Positions 25,150 through 37,539 of a stretch of DNA of 64,000 nt are shown here, piece by piece; the first letter of the stretch is position 1; each line of letters starts with the position of its first letter. The notes beneath the pieces are model-generated. The model worked only from the letters and a program-made list of their open reading frames with translations, was not told the origin of the DNA and searched no databases. The DNA comes from Taenia hydatigena (taxonomy: Eukaryota; Platyhelminthes; Cestoda; Cyclophyllidea; Taeniidae). The position numbers were made by a program, and so were the translations under genes. The stretch covers positions 1 to 64,000 of the forward strand of contig JADWOT020001264.1 of NCBI GenBank assembly GCA_036345935.2. The letters are read 5' to 3'.

Positions 25150-28100
25150 TTAAAGGATCAAAAAGGACAAGAATCGTGAAGAATATAGATAAGTTAAGCC
25201 TCCCTCTTCCCTATCTCCTGCTCCATCTCTTCCACCTCCTTCCCAGCATCGCCAGAACTGGCATCCGGGTGTATTTCACTTATCGGGATAATACTTTCGG
25301 TAACGCCTTCAATCGTGTCATTAGATAAATATTCTTATTTCCTCCAAAAGTCGATTTTTCTGAATCCGATGAATTACTTGGCTGTAAACATAAGTAGATT
25401 ATATAGTTCAGGAACACGCGGAAACAGAGCGAGGGAAATAAGAAACGCTGTGTCACAGCACTGTGCGGAGAATCTGACGATAAACTTTTACTCATCCTTT
25501 CCCTTACTCTCCTTCTGTAAACATCTTGACTTTGCAACGCACTCATTTATTCACTTGCTCACCAGGATGCTTTCTCGCCGCCGGAGAGGTAAGAGCATTC
25601 GCATGAGAGTAAAAATGGTCAGCAGAACCGCACCTTTGCTAGCTCCATGGCAATCACAAGAGGTGATTGTGAATGTCAGTAATCAATTAATGTCTCGCAC
25701 TACTCTCACTATTCCTAAAATGCCTAATAACCGTTCTTGCAAACGAAAAAAACATTAAAGGCAAAAGGTCGACGACAAGCATTAACAGCAGGACAGCGCA
25801 TTGGAGTCAAAGAACATTAGTATTAGTGGTTCTTCTCATTCTCTTTTACCTACTTTTCATGTAAAACAATGAAAAAAGCTCGGTCAAGGTAAAAAACGCA
25901 AACGTAAGTGATGTCCGCTCCCGCATGACCACCTAGACGGAATGCTGTCTAAAGTTTACACTAGATGTCACTGAGGGATATCAGGTGACACTTGCTGCCA
26001 ATCGATTTACTCGTGTCAGGTTCAAATCGGCCCACCACATAAAAACCGTCAACTGTGCTGTTCTGCGCGTTGTATCTTCTACAAATATTCATCTTGCTCT
26101 GACGCGCTGTCTCTGTTGCCATTTAGTTGTTCACCCATGTCTCCTTCCCGTTTTGCTTTATTCTCACTTCCAGGTCTTATTTTTATTTAGCACTTCTGTC
26201 GCTGGCCTCTATCTCTTCGACACCATTCATCAACCCCTCCTGCGTCTCAAATGTGTCGAAAGGGCCATAAGAGATAGACATCATAGAGATCAAGGGCAAG
26301 CCATGGTACTAACAATCCCTCTACTTGTGCCTTTTTTTTTCGCCCCAAATTCAGTTGCGTGCGTCAATTCAATATTCTCACAGCTAAAGTCCAGTGTAAA
26401 TACATGGAAAGGGAACCGTGACTAGCACTTTCAAGCGCGCAATTCAAAAACATTTTGAGCTTCTTCTTCAAAGGCATTTTTTCCAAATTTTACTTTGTTA
26501 CATGTCTGGATGAGTAGACACTTAAATCGGCTTAGAAGCATATGGTAGAAGGCGAAAAAGAAATAAAGAACACTGCACCACAGCTCTGTGCGAAATCGTC
26601 CTATGGTACTTACTTGCAGTCTTCTTTGTCCATTTCCACCCTAGCCTTCTCCAGTCTAGAGGCCTCTCAATTCTTCACCTTTAATCCCAATCATTCCCCT
26701 GTCTCATTAAGCTTACCATTCATTTTATTTAGCTCCCGCTGATGAAACGCATAGACCACCATTGCATTCCGGAATGCAAAGCAACTATTGTTTTAACCAT
26801 AGGACTGAATGAACGCATCAAAAATGCGTCTTGCTCATTTCAATAGCAATCTTTATGAATGGGTTGCCGAGTTCTCATCTATCTTGCACGCCTCATCCTC
26901 ATAGGTGGAAATGTTATGCAGGGTGCTCTCAACTTCCTTGTCCTATTGAGTTAAAAGCGTGGAGCGCACACGGTAAGACATAATGCGATGTGTAGTACTT
27001 GAGAGCCTATTAAGTGTAATAGGAGAAATTCAGCAAAAATGCGTTACAGTAGGGCTTGAGAAAAGAGGAATCCTCACCCATTTTAAAGATGTCATCAGAC
27101 CTACTTCTTATGTGTGGCCTTGATCCCTTATATTTACTCGAAAGAACAGGAAGATCTCAGTCCCCATGGCATAGGGTTGTGTCGACTCTATTGGGTGGGC
27201 CGAGTTAGAGTGTGGCAAAGTGTAGGACGCCTTAGAGGATCCGGCGTGGAAGATAGGTCAGATAGCCTTGTCTACCCTCTTCTGGCCTATTTTGCCCAAG
27301 ACCGTCATAATCCATCCCAAGTGGCTAATCTAGTCCGTTCTGAATTTGGCCCGGTCTAGTCAGGTCCACTCAAGCCCAGTCTTGCGTGCTGTACCATCAT
27401 ATTCCAGAAGGTTCACTAGTGCTTCCGCTTGGCTAGTACTTATAAGCCCATGTTTGAGATATGAAAAGCAAGGGCAACAAACCAAGCATAGAGCAGAGAA
27501 AGAAATGGTTGGAGAATTCGGTAACTTGTTCATAAAGATTGTTATTGACATAAAGAAGGCGCCTTTCTGATGCGTGTTCCTAACCCCATGCTTAAACAAA
27601 GTGTTGTCTTGCACTACCGACAGTAAAAGACGGCACATGCATTTCTTCTACAGAAGCAAGGCATCACGAATAATTTTGATAGAGGCTAAGAGGTGAAAAG
27701 TCATAGATATGGGAGGGAAGAGGGTGAGGAAGAAGAAAAGAGGATTGGAAATTGACATTTCAAGATGACTCTCTACGGTGCTACACTGTAGCATCCTCTA
27801 TTTCTGTCCCTCTATCTCCCATCTGTTCCTAAACTGATCCACAATCTACTAATCCAGCCGTGTGACTGCGTAAAACATGTAGAAATTAACTTAATAGTAG
27901 AAGATTTGATTTTATGAATGACGTAATTAAAGTGGCTAGTCACATTCCACTTTCAATGTGACTGTAACTTGATGCAAGAGAGGAGGATATTACAGTGAAA
28001 AGAAAGGATGAGAGTTGGATAGCATAATTTGCCCCTAATTTCTGCATTATCTATATATTTTGGTCCTCTGACGTCTATGGGAGTGATGGAGGTGGCAGAT

Positions 28101-28920
28101 CAAAATAAGATCGGGGGCGAGGATATCCGAATCAGGAGGGATGGTGCAGACGAATAAATTAATAATAGTAACCTGGGTGTGGTGAAGAAAGATGAATAAT
28201 AGAAGACGATACATCGCGTAGCACATTTTTAATGGTATGTTGTGTGATGGAGCTTTTGAATCTGACACGTGTAAATCGATTAGTAGCGCATGCAATATGG
28301 TGCCTCTCAGCGCCGCCTGGTGTGGATTTCAGACAGTATCCCTTGTAGGTGGTATTGTAGGGGCAGACAATATTTGCGTTTGCTCTTTTCACTTTACCCA
28401 AAGCTCTTGCATTATAGCATATGTAAAGGAGACAAGAGAGAGAATAAGAGGGGCCACCAATACTAACGTGCTTTGAATTGAATGCGATGTCACGACGAGA
28501 CCGCTTTTTTCCGACTTCATACCCTCTACGTTTCTTTATAAATAAATGCCTTTAGGGCGTATAAAAAAGATTAGGGCAACGTAAGACCTACACCAAGAGA
28601 TTGGCGACTGAATTTTAGTGATCGCTGTAGAGCTAGCAAAGGTGTTTTGAGCGATTTGTTATCTTGTACCAGGGGGAACAATGGCGATGAGTGTACCTCT
28701 TTAGTAAAAAGGAAGTGGCATGCCTGGTTCTCTGAACAGGGCGCTAGCTTATCAAAGACAGGGCTTTTACAGAAGGGGGGTGGAGAAGAGGATGGGAGAA
28801 GGTCATCGCTGGATGTAAATGCACGGTTGTCTGAAACTACTTTCCTTATTTTCTTCCCTTTTTCTTCCTTAAGTTCCTACATTTCTTCACTCACTTATTT
28901 TCATGGCCATAAACTATAGT
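25150..28920. repeat. Large inverted-arm repeat element, copy A
   Basis: The left part (about 25300-26300) and the right part (about 28000-28900, read on the minus strand) are diverged inverted copies of each other. For example ATCGATTTACTCGTGTCAGG near 26003 pairs with ATCGATTTACACGTGTCAGA read backwards near 28262. The arms also share ACATTAGTATTAGTGG and AGCTAGCAAAGGTG. The whole element, including its middle, resembles 44.5-47.5 kb in the same orientation. Open frames of 70-147 codons occur inside, but they are shared only as low-complexity, pyrimidine-rich stretches with no recognised transposase, integrase or reverse transcriptase. A non-autonomous long-terminal-inverted-repeat element is the simplest reading. 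Ends are approximate and no target-site duplication was located. Confidence 0.65.
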
Positions 28921-28924
28921 AAAG

Positions 28925-30570
28925 TAGGACCCAACATTATGGAAGAAATGCGTTCCCCACCAGTGGTGGAGTAGGAAACGCATTAATGCCCCTAATCAGT
29001 TGTGGTTAACAATTCCACTTGGTATTACTTTAATTTTAGCCAATCTAGTATCGGCTACTTTGCATCTTATTTTAGCCTAACACATCTGGGATTTTACTCG
29101 TTTTTTTCCAATCACCCGCAATCCGGAACGGTGAGAAAAAAGTGGAAGGGATGAGCCAAAAAAGCAGTGCAATCACGGCTCTGTACTTGACCATTTGCAG
29201 TTTAATTCAATGTGTGTATTTAACGTATACCTCTCTTTAGATGCAAAGAAAGAGAAAAATACAGGTTCATTCCAAAAACATACATGGCTTCCACTCAAAA
29301 GGGGTGAAATGAAAACCGGATTAAAGTGGTGACTAGTTATCTATAGAGTAAAATGCTTGCTTGAGCATATCCTTTGGGAAAGACGTAGGAAATTTATGCT
29401 AACCTCATGACTAAAACAACGACATTAACTTCGTAGGAGGAAATAAACCTAAAACCCGGGTAGGCTCTGCTTTCCGTTAAACTAAAGAACTGGAGAACCT
29501 GGACGCATTAATGTTGATGGGCAAAGGGCAAGGGCTGTGTAGAGTTTAGAACTGGCACTGTAAATAAATCACTTTTCCAAAGCTCACAGTGAACAAGCTC
29601 TGAGTGAGCAGATGGCATTTCACTGTTATTAACCACACGTATTTATTTAACCTCGAAAGTGTAAAAAATTGAAAATCACCCGAGTTAAATATTATTTTGC
29701 CTTTAATCCCTGCTGTTTCCGTTCTACCATTAATAGTCTTATTTAAAAGCCATGAAATTAGAGAGGCAGATAATTGACTTATGTGCAGCTAGAACCGGTA
29801 AACCACTTATGTTGATATCAGCATCAATTCGACGGGTTATGCAAAGGTGGGCGTTCATACTGCCTGCACCACTGCGAAAGCGACTTTAAGAGAATAAAAG
29901 TGCTCGATGATTTTCCAACTTGTTTAATAGAGCCTTACCTACTCATTGGATCGATTTCTCGAAGAGGAGTGGCGAGGTGGACGTGTACACTTGAAGACGA
30001 TCACCTAAATCAAGGGCGGCACATACAAATAAGGGTTTCTTGTTCTCCCGCCAAAGTGTCCAGCATTTTCACAAGCTATCGCGAATGAGAAGTGGCTTTC
30101 GAAATTAGCGCCGCGTTCGCTATGCACCCTTTTAGGCAACGCCTTTTGACAAATCTAACTGCTGACGAAAACGGAGGCAACAGGGGATGTCGAGTTTTGT
30201 GACTTTATGAGTCGCGTGTCGGCCCCTATTCTTGATAGGTAAGAAAATGGAACGCGTTTTTATCATTCTTCACACACCGCCATGCTACAGGCACTTCAAC
30301 ATGACGTGGCACTTGACAAGCGAGACACACAGGAGGCGAGACAGAAGGTACTACTGAAGTGGGAAAGCAGGTTTGCGTAGACAGCGGGTAGGTGCGTGAG
30401 AAGAATGAGAGATGCGGAAAAATGATGTAAATTGGCACAAGAAAGAGCAAGTGAATGAGTGTAGGAATGCGCAATGTAGCGGAAGTGTGAGGTGATGCTC
30501 AGTTTTGGCAAAGTAAGGTAGAAGGCGCAAGCTGTGGTCTCAGAGGGGGTTTGGTGTGGGCAGCAGCGCA
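28925..30570. other. No gene recognised; U1 upstream region
   Basis: The last 100 bases precede the U1 locus and should hold any proximal sequence element, but I could not identify one by eye. The minus strand is open in two frames at 30571-30226 without a domain. Confidence 0.4.
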
Positions 30571-30572
30571 TT

Positions 30573-30731
30573 AAACTTACCTGGCGCCGGGTTCAGGGTG
30601 ATCAGCAAGGCTCTGACCCCAGGTGGAGGCTCAGCATTGCACTCCGCTGAAGCCTGCGACGGACTCTAATCGGGTTCGCTCGGGTGCATAGTTTTTGCCA
30701 GTGGGGAGCGCTCGGGCGTCCCTATGAAGCT
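30573..30731 (+). ncRNA. U1 spliceosomal snRNA gene or near-intact copy
   Basis: The sequence follows the whole layout of U1 snRNA, the RNA that recognises 5' splice sites. It starts AAACTTACCTGG (canonical ATACTTACCTG), whose ACTTACCTG pairs with CAG/GTAAGT. Stem-loop I has the loop GATCAGCAAGG at 30599-30609, close to the U1-70K loop GATCACGAAGG. Stem-loop II is AGGC-TCAGC paired with GCTGAAGCCT around ATTGCACTCC at 30635-30644, an exact match to the U1A-binding loop. A TGCATAGTTTTTGCC stretch at 30685-30699 is the Sm site, followed by AGTGGGGAGCGC, a TCGG tetraloop and GCGTCCCT as stem-loop IV. Length is about 159 bases against 164 in human. The changes at position 2 and in loop I leave open whether this is expressed or a recent pseudogene. 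I could not define a promoter element. Confidence 0.86.
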
Positions 30732-31704
30732 TCTCCTCTCCCGCATTGGTGTTGTCACTGGTTGTGTGGTTCGTCGCTGCCCTCTGCATGAAGACTCGAG
30801 CATGGGAGGAACACACTTCGATCCATTCCAAAAGCGACACCACTCATGGGAACTCTCCTGCTAGGAATTGCTGAATAACAGTTGTGTGAGAAGCTCTAAG
30901 CGGTTTGTGTTTTAATTACCATGAGCGAGGGAGAGGTGTTTCCAAGTATGAGGCTCATTTGGGACAATGCAATTGATATTGGGAAGTCCAAAACGAGTTT
31001 GCATGCCGTATCGTAGATTACGCATAATTTGATACATTTCATTTGACTGGACCCGTTTAAATCACATCAAATTGGCGTGGATTTAATAGAATGCATACAA
31101 ATATATTAAAGTGCTTGAAATGGAGGTAGATCTCACAAAATGAGCATTACCTCAATTGGTACAACTCTATTCTTATGTGGAATGCCGAAAGGCGACCTTC
31201 TGCTTGAATGGATTGAGACTTCCTTGTTCAGTACCTCTAAATGAGCTATTGAATTGCGCCACTTTGCTGGGCAGTGCAATGCACAATTAGTCGTGCTGTG
31301 TCAATTTTTATTCGAATAGAATATTGGCAATCTTTTTAATTTGATCCCAAGCATTCCATTGCGAAAAATACCGGGTCAGGTTAAATTGTCATGGCAACTT
31401 GGCATTGGTTGACGTGGATCAGATGGGATAAACATCACATAGGCTGCACACACCGTACTGTCAGGAGTCTCAGCTAGTAGGCAGCTTCTGTCCGATTTAA
31501 CTGCAGCCTCTTTACTCTCAATTCGCAAGCGTAACACTATTTTCATCCAGTGCTTTGTAATGCAACAGTTAACATTTTGCCGTGTGTTACTCATTGGTTC
31601 ACCTTACGTTAGCTTCACTACACTGAATTAGTTTTGATCAAATCGCATTAGATTTAAAACACTTTTGGTTAAGAGTCCATCGAGTGAATTAAATATAGGC
31701 ACAA

Positions 31705-31755
31705 AAATGTGCATACCATCAGTAGCTTTAGCGATACCGTCATGAGCAGGATCAA
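31705..31755 (+). repeat. Dispersed repeat fragment
   Basis: Partner of 1829-1879, sharing CATGAGCAGGATCAA. Confidence 0.5.
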
Positions 31756-32054
31756 CTCGATGTCAACGACCGTTCTACATCGTTGCTTATTCATGCTCTA
31801 ATTCTGCAAATGACGTCGACAAAACTTGGCTATGTCTCCTAATGAGCAGATGTCAATGGGCCCACGGCTGGAATTCATCCCACTTCAGCAGTTATTATCA
31901 AAATTCATTCAGTTAAAACTTCCCTGGATAGATATTCACATTTATAAGATAATTGTTCCATTCGGCAAACATGGAGTATCATGCTGCAATGATGACACAT
32001 AAATCAGTCAAATTTAGCATTGAGTTATGTAGACGCAAATTGCGGTAGTTTATA

Positions 32055-32159
32055 GTGCATAGTTTTTGTCAGTGGGGAGCTCTCGATCATCCCTTTGAAG
32101 CTCTTCCTCTCCTGCATTGGCGTTGCCACTGGCTGTGTGGTTCGTCGCTGCTCTCTGCT
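32055..32159 (+). pseudogene. 5'-truncated U1 snRNA copy with U1 3' flank
   Basis: This stretch matches 30684-30788 closely and in the same orientation. It contains only the 3' part of U1: GTGCATAGTTTTTG (Sm site) and the GTGGGGAGCTCTCG stem-loop IV, which is mutated. The match continues about 60 bases past the end of the snRNA into its 3' flank, through a shared CTGTGTGGTTCGTCGCTG. Because flank is shared, the copy arose from DNA rather than from a processed RNA. Confidence 0.75.
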
Positions 32160-34990
32160 TTGCGTTCTTCTCTTCGCCTTTCACGGAAAGGAGCATCGCT
32201 AAAAGTTGCAGTCGGTGTCCGACACCCAGCCATTGCATCAATGGCAAGTGGAGAGTAGAGGTGTGGATGATTCAGCAACCGGTTTGTGGAAATAAAACAA
32301 TTATCAAAAAATACGCGAAATTCTTACTTTGTAGTAATGGAAGGGACATACTTAGGCCATCTCTGGCTTTTCTTACCACTCTTATTGGTTCATTTATTTG
32401 CCAAGATTGTTGGGGGCAGGCTAGGATGACCACACATGCATCCTGCCCGCCAGTCAACGGGACGCCCTTCCTAGGCCAGGGCTGACGATTTTCAGGCGTT
32501 GTCGATCTGCCATTACTCAGGCACTAGCCTTCTGCATGTGCGTCATCCGCCACGAAGCAGGCACTCTTCGCATCGAATGGACATTCCTCTGGATTAAGAA
32601 CAGTTTTCTGTACAGCGCGGCTAGTAGCGAAATTGCACACCTCAGCATTACCGAAAGAGCACCAAAATTGGGCGGTTCTAGCCCGAATCAGAGCATTTAC
32701 TGATGGGTGGGCGATTGTGTCAAGTGTCTTGTAAACAAGAGTGAAGTGTCTCATGTTGAAAGCGGGTCATTAGCAGTTTCTTTCAAGTTTAATGCCGCAA
32801 TAAATCCTATCATAAGTGGCGAAATACTGCATATAAATAGCTTCCTTATTCATAGTTAACACCGAGTTTGTAATCAGGTAAGTTGAGGGCAAATTGGTGA
32901 GCAAGATTGATTGGCACAGAACTGCTGCTCAATCTGTGCTTGACAATTCTGCCAAAATACTTAGAGCTGTCGTGCGTCTCGCAAAGTTTTGACAATGGGG
33001 AGTTCACGGCAAGGTAAGTCATCCGTGGTGGTAGCCTTATCGGTGGAATGGCGACATGGCGACTTCAAATGGCACTGTATGCGGATTGGCTCGTCGTGAC
33101 CTCGAAGCCGCATTGCTGCATGGATCTAAGTTAAAGCTGGTTTGCTTTACGGCTCCGTTGCGTCAACCAACAAGAACGTCTTGAGGTCTTTTATTCTATT
33201 AGTTTCAAGTTCCAATGATGGGATGTCGTCTGGCTCACAGTTGAAGCCTGATTGTAGCCTGTGTTTAAATGAAACTTAAATGCTTGGCTAAATGTGCGAG
33301 CGTTCGCCTTTACTGCATTTCTCCGCCTCATTCAATGAGTGCTAAATTAATCACACCTTATCAAATTGGGCAGCAAGCTTTATGACGAAAGAGTGCCAAG
33401 TCTTTCGACGCACCAACGACTGCACAGCGAAGAGAGGGCATTGATCATATCCTTTACAACTGAAAAGTGGTGTGTAGTAGCATTTTTTTGGAAGCGTATA
33501 AATCATATCCATATGCGGAAAACATTCCAGCTCACCACCTGCTGCTGAAGACATGTAATTTACTTAGAAAGATATAAAAATCCTGCATAAAAAGGCCTAA
33601 ATAACATCACGAGTTGGAAAAAAATCATCGATTTATGAGTCTAGCATTTTCGGGTCCAAGCCATTTCGCATCTCCTCTTACGTCCACGCTCAGACGATTC
33701 CTAGTGTTATGACATCTCTCAGTGGAAAATGGATGCGCTACACCCAAACCGTCTTCCCACCTTCCCAACAATCATAATTCTTTATCCATTCACCGAAGTC
33801 AGCATGCAACTTTTCATTTGCACTTGTCGTTGCAGTCAGCAACTTCTTTATCGACTAGAGCAAAGGAAAGGAAGCCATGCAAACGCCACATGATAAGTGA
33901 ACTCCCACAATGAACTACTAAAATGACTGCAACCAACAATTTCAGTTCAGCTGTGCTAGAGACGACAACCTCGGGTGGAGATTTGTACCACGCAATCGCT
34001 GCATTATCGGCTTACAGTTTCCTCGAATCAATTTTGTTGTTTCTTCAATGAATGCTAAATAACCAAGAAGGTTACCTCTGATTCGTCTCAATTATTTCGA
34101 CTGCTCTCAAGCGGCAAGTCCCTCGATCTAATACGCAATTCGTTGCCCACAAATGAGGTAGTGGTAACAAATAATAGTAAACTCAGACTTCTCACCTTTC
34201 ATCATGACTTGCAAAAGCCTTAAAGCAGCCAACATCAGCAGACACCACCCTAATGTAAAGTGCGCTTGGGCATTTAATTAAGCGAGTTAATAGAATCGGA
34301 GCATTTCATTACAAGCATCACACGAACCACGATTTCAGCAAGCTTCGAAATTCGCTAGCCACACTTTCATGCCAATAATAAAGGGTTACCTACGCATACG
34401 CATAAAATAAGTTAAAAAATTTCAAATATGAATACTCACATACCTGGACTCGTTAGCGCGAACCACGAATCATGCACGGCGACGAGCACACTTAGGTCAT
34501 CTCTTCATACATACCGCTAGATACATAAGAAGGGTATTAGGTACGATGAAGGCAAATAGGTGTCGCAGGAATTCTAATCTACCTTAGGTATCACAGTTAA
34601 AACATAACTTCTCTTTTTTAACCAATAAGACTAAGCAATTGCAGTTTTGCAAGGCATTTGTAGGCCACTCTAAGCACAAAGTTATAGTTTTAATGTTTTT
34701 CACGCCACAAACAAGGTCTCGGTAAGTCGTTCTCTAGGTTGTTCTTTAATAACTGGCAACTTTTGTGTCAACTTCTATATTTTTTTGCTTTCCATATTCC
34801 ACGTTTCTTAGTGATATAATGGTGTAATGCTTACGTTTCCTTAGACGTACGTCGTAAGCAAAAGGCACGAACACAAATTAAGTCTCTTTTTTTAGACGCC
34901 AGCAATTATACAATACACTGATACTACACTATTGATCAGCCGTTTCGTCTAGGACGATCAAAGCGTCGCAGAGAAATGGACTCTCTCGTG
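32160..34990. other. No gene recognised
   Basis: A 76-codon minus-strand frame at 32754-32524 has protein-like composition but no domain or clear splice sites. Confidence 0.4.
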
Positions 34991-34996
34991 TTTGGC

Positions 34997-35131
34997 CTAG
35001 GCGAGATGTGGGGGTTCAGGCTGAGGAAGTGTCACGCTCCAGCGGGTCACCATGCTGCTCCGTCACGTAGTTCAAATTATTTTCCCGCCTCTGGCCTACA
35101 AAGCACATTTAAAGAATATAAGTACTACATT
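34997..35131 (+). repeat. ~132-base direct repeat, left copy
   Basis: This stretch matches 35879-36010 in the same orientation at roughly 80-85% identity by eye. Shared blocks are CTAGGCGAGAT, GGGGTTCAGGC, GTGTCACGCTCCAGCG, CTTCCCGCCTCTGGCCTACAAAG (as TTCCCGCCTCTGGCC) and CATTTAAAGAAT. The two copies enclose about 750 bases, as LTRs of a very short element would, but neither begins TG nor ends CA, so independent insertions of one short repeat are equally possible. Confidence 0.65.
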
Positions 35132-35878
35132 GTGGCTAAACGTTGATGGCACGGCTCATTAGACTCTTTCGTGGCATAGAAGCTGCACGAAACACGTGTT
35201 ATGGAATAAAAAGCAGGCAAGTAAAGGAAATGCATTTGTACAAAATAACGGAGGCACAAATCGTCTGCGGTTTGTGAAATCCATCTACAACTAGGGCAGG
35301 CTGTAGCACCGAGAAGGGCCACAAGGGTGCAAAATAGGAAATTGTCAGTGGGAGGATGTTTTGCAGTCATCCAACAAAGGCGATGCGACCAAAGCTCCAC
35401 TTGCTCTCCTCAAGGTGGGTAGACAATTCAACTACGTGACTGGCATTGTCATGGGTTCGAGGAAGAGGACTCGTGAAATCGAAGTTTGCCATAGGTCCCT
35501 TGATCTTGTCAAGTGTTAGACTGGCTTCTGCTGGCTCATCTGATTCAGGTGGCACTGTCACCACCTGACAGACATTACGTTCGCTAAGGGTGCAATGGAC
35601 ACTGCGATGCACCAGCGACATCTCCTTGCCGTATGCAGCCTCGGGAAGCAAGGACTTACGTCGATCACCCAAGAAGTCAATTGAGGTGGCTTGAGATGCT
35701 GGTAGGTTGGAGAGATAAGGATGCTCAGTGTACAAGATGCTACTTTGGCTCAATCAGCACTGCCTGAATCAAAAAGAATGGCGTAGAGGGTTCCTCCTCT
35801 CCCTCCTGGTCACCCTTGATAGTAGAAGTCTGCGTGCGTTTTGACATCTTTAATATATATGGGGTGATGATTACACAG

Positions 35879-36010
35879 CTAGGCGAGATAGGGGTTCAGG
35901 CCGAGGACGTGTCACGCTCCAGCGAGTCTCCGCGCTGCTCTGCCAAGTGGTTCAGATTGACTTCCCGCCTCTGGCCTACAAAGCGCATTTAAAGAATTAA
36001 GCATTACAAT
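35879..36010 (+). repeat. ~132-base direct repeat, right copy
   Basis: Right-hand partner of 34997-35131; see that entry for the shared blocks. Between the two copies the minus strand has open frames of 128 and 91 codons (35753-35367 and 35400-35125) with no recognised domain. Confidence 0.65.
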
Positions 36011-36254
36011 GGCGTACTAGTCCGTCCCTTTTCAGGTCTTTGACTAAATGGACTTTGACGCCACACTTGCTTCTAAGGAGTAGGTGAGATATGGTGCGTG
36101 GTGATCAGGGGAACGACGAAGGCACAGATTTTATGCTGAATGCATACATTATCGGTGGTAGATTAAGTCGCGCCGTAGACTTGTTGCAAATTATTTAGCT
36201 TTGACATTTTCACGGGCCTTAAGCAGGGGTTGCCACGTTTTTGAATGCCAGCTT

Positions 36255-37150
36255 GTAGTTTTGTGATTATCACTCTTTGGATTTCAGAAAAAGCTTTTTT
36301 GGTTGCTTTATTGTGGTTCACTATTTTGTACATGCGTATAAATGCATGCATGTAAGGCTGTTGGCATTGTTGAAATTTTGGCAGTGCATTTGTTGTATTT
36401 AAAAACCAGAGATAGAGCGAATTGAATTCAGAGGCTAGTTTCAATTTAAAATGACGAAACTTAGCCGTATTTATTTGTTATGCCGACTTGCGATTGCGCG
36501 GTTGATTTCAATCTTCATTTTGGTGTGAAGTGCTTGGTGCTTGCATGTGTGCATGAATTATAGCTAAGAGAGGCTTCATTTGTTTAGAAAGCAGAAACTT
36601 CAGTAAATATTGGGACTTATTTGGTGTGCATGCTGGCCTTCATGTTTCACTTGTCAGGAGTGTGTGTTTCGGACGAAGCATTCGGAAGACTGGTTGACCT
36701 AGTTAGAAGAACCAAGTTAGGCCTTGAATAAGCATTATGGTATGATCATAGTCCCTTTTCCTTTCGAAAATACATTTTGGCTGTTTATTGTGGGTTACTA
36801 CTTTTCACATGCCTATAAATACATGTCTGTGTATCTATCACCATTGTTGAAGTTTGGCGTCGTATGCGTTTTACCGAATGCAAGAGACAGAGCAGACTGA
36901 ATTTAGAGACTAATTTGGCTGTGGAATAACAAAAATTAGTCGTGCGATTTTGTTGTGCCGAATCGTCTTTACGCGGTTGATTTGAGTCTTCGTTGTTGTG
37001 TGAAGCCTCTGGTGCTTGAAAGCATGCCTAAATTTCAGCCGTGAGGCGCCATTTGTTTAGAAAGGAGAAACTTCAGTAAGGATTGGGACTCACTTGGTAT
37101 GCATGTTGGTCTTCATTATTTCACTTGACGGGAATATGTATTTTTGATGC
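36255..37150 (+). repeat. Tandem duplication, period about 480 bases
   Basis: Unit one runs from about 36255 to 36685 and unit two from about 36735 to 37150. Paired landmarks are TTGTGGTTCACTATTTTGTA with TTGTGGGTTACTACTTTTCA, GCGGTTGATTTCAATCTTC with GCGGTTGATTTGAGTCTTC, and CATTTGTTTAGAAAG with GAGAAACTTCAGTAA in both. Divergence is perhaps 20-25%, so the duplication is old. No coding frame spans it. Confidence 0.7.
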
Positions 37151-37419
37151 GGCATTATCTGCTGGGCGTGGAAGTGTTACCTAGCAGCACTGGGTGCGAA
37201 TCTCGCTGTCGCTGTTACTCATTGCATTTCGTAAGTAAGATTAGGTTGTTGTTCATTGGTCGTTACCTTTTTCGTGGTAATAAACTCGATGTGCGCTATT
37301 TTGTGCAACGTGCTCTTATCACCTCTTCGTAGATACTTTCGTATTTATGTATGGTATTAGGTGCGTTATTTTTATGCCTATATTGTCTGCTTTGGCGGAG
37401 AATATATGGAGTGTGCGGG

Positions 37420-37532
37420 GCACTTCGCAATTCGGTCGTTTCTTGACTTCGAGACCACGGTCGTGTGTTGATAGTATCTTTGTGAAACTTGTTATGTGGG
37501 TTCAGCTCTGACATGAGTTAGTGTTTGAGGCT
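37420..37532 (+). repeat. Old dispersed repeat
   Basis: Partner of 3030-3173. It lies just downstream of the 480-base tandem duplication and may be part of the same larger repeat family. Confidence 0.5.
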
Positions 37533-37539
37533 GATTGAG

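Noticed and set aside
25315..25758. 147-codon plus-strand open frame as a gene
   Set aside because: It lies inside the repeated inverted-arm element; copy B does not keep the frame and no domain is visible.
32117..32485. 122-codon plus-strand open frame as a gene
   Set aside because: Its first part is the duplicated U1 flank, which is non-coding at the source locus.
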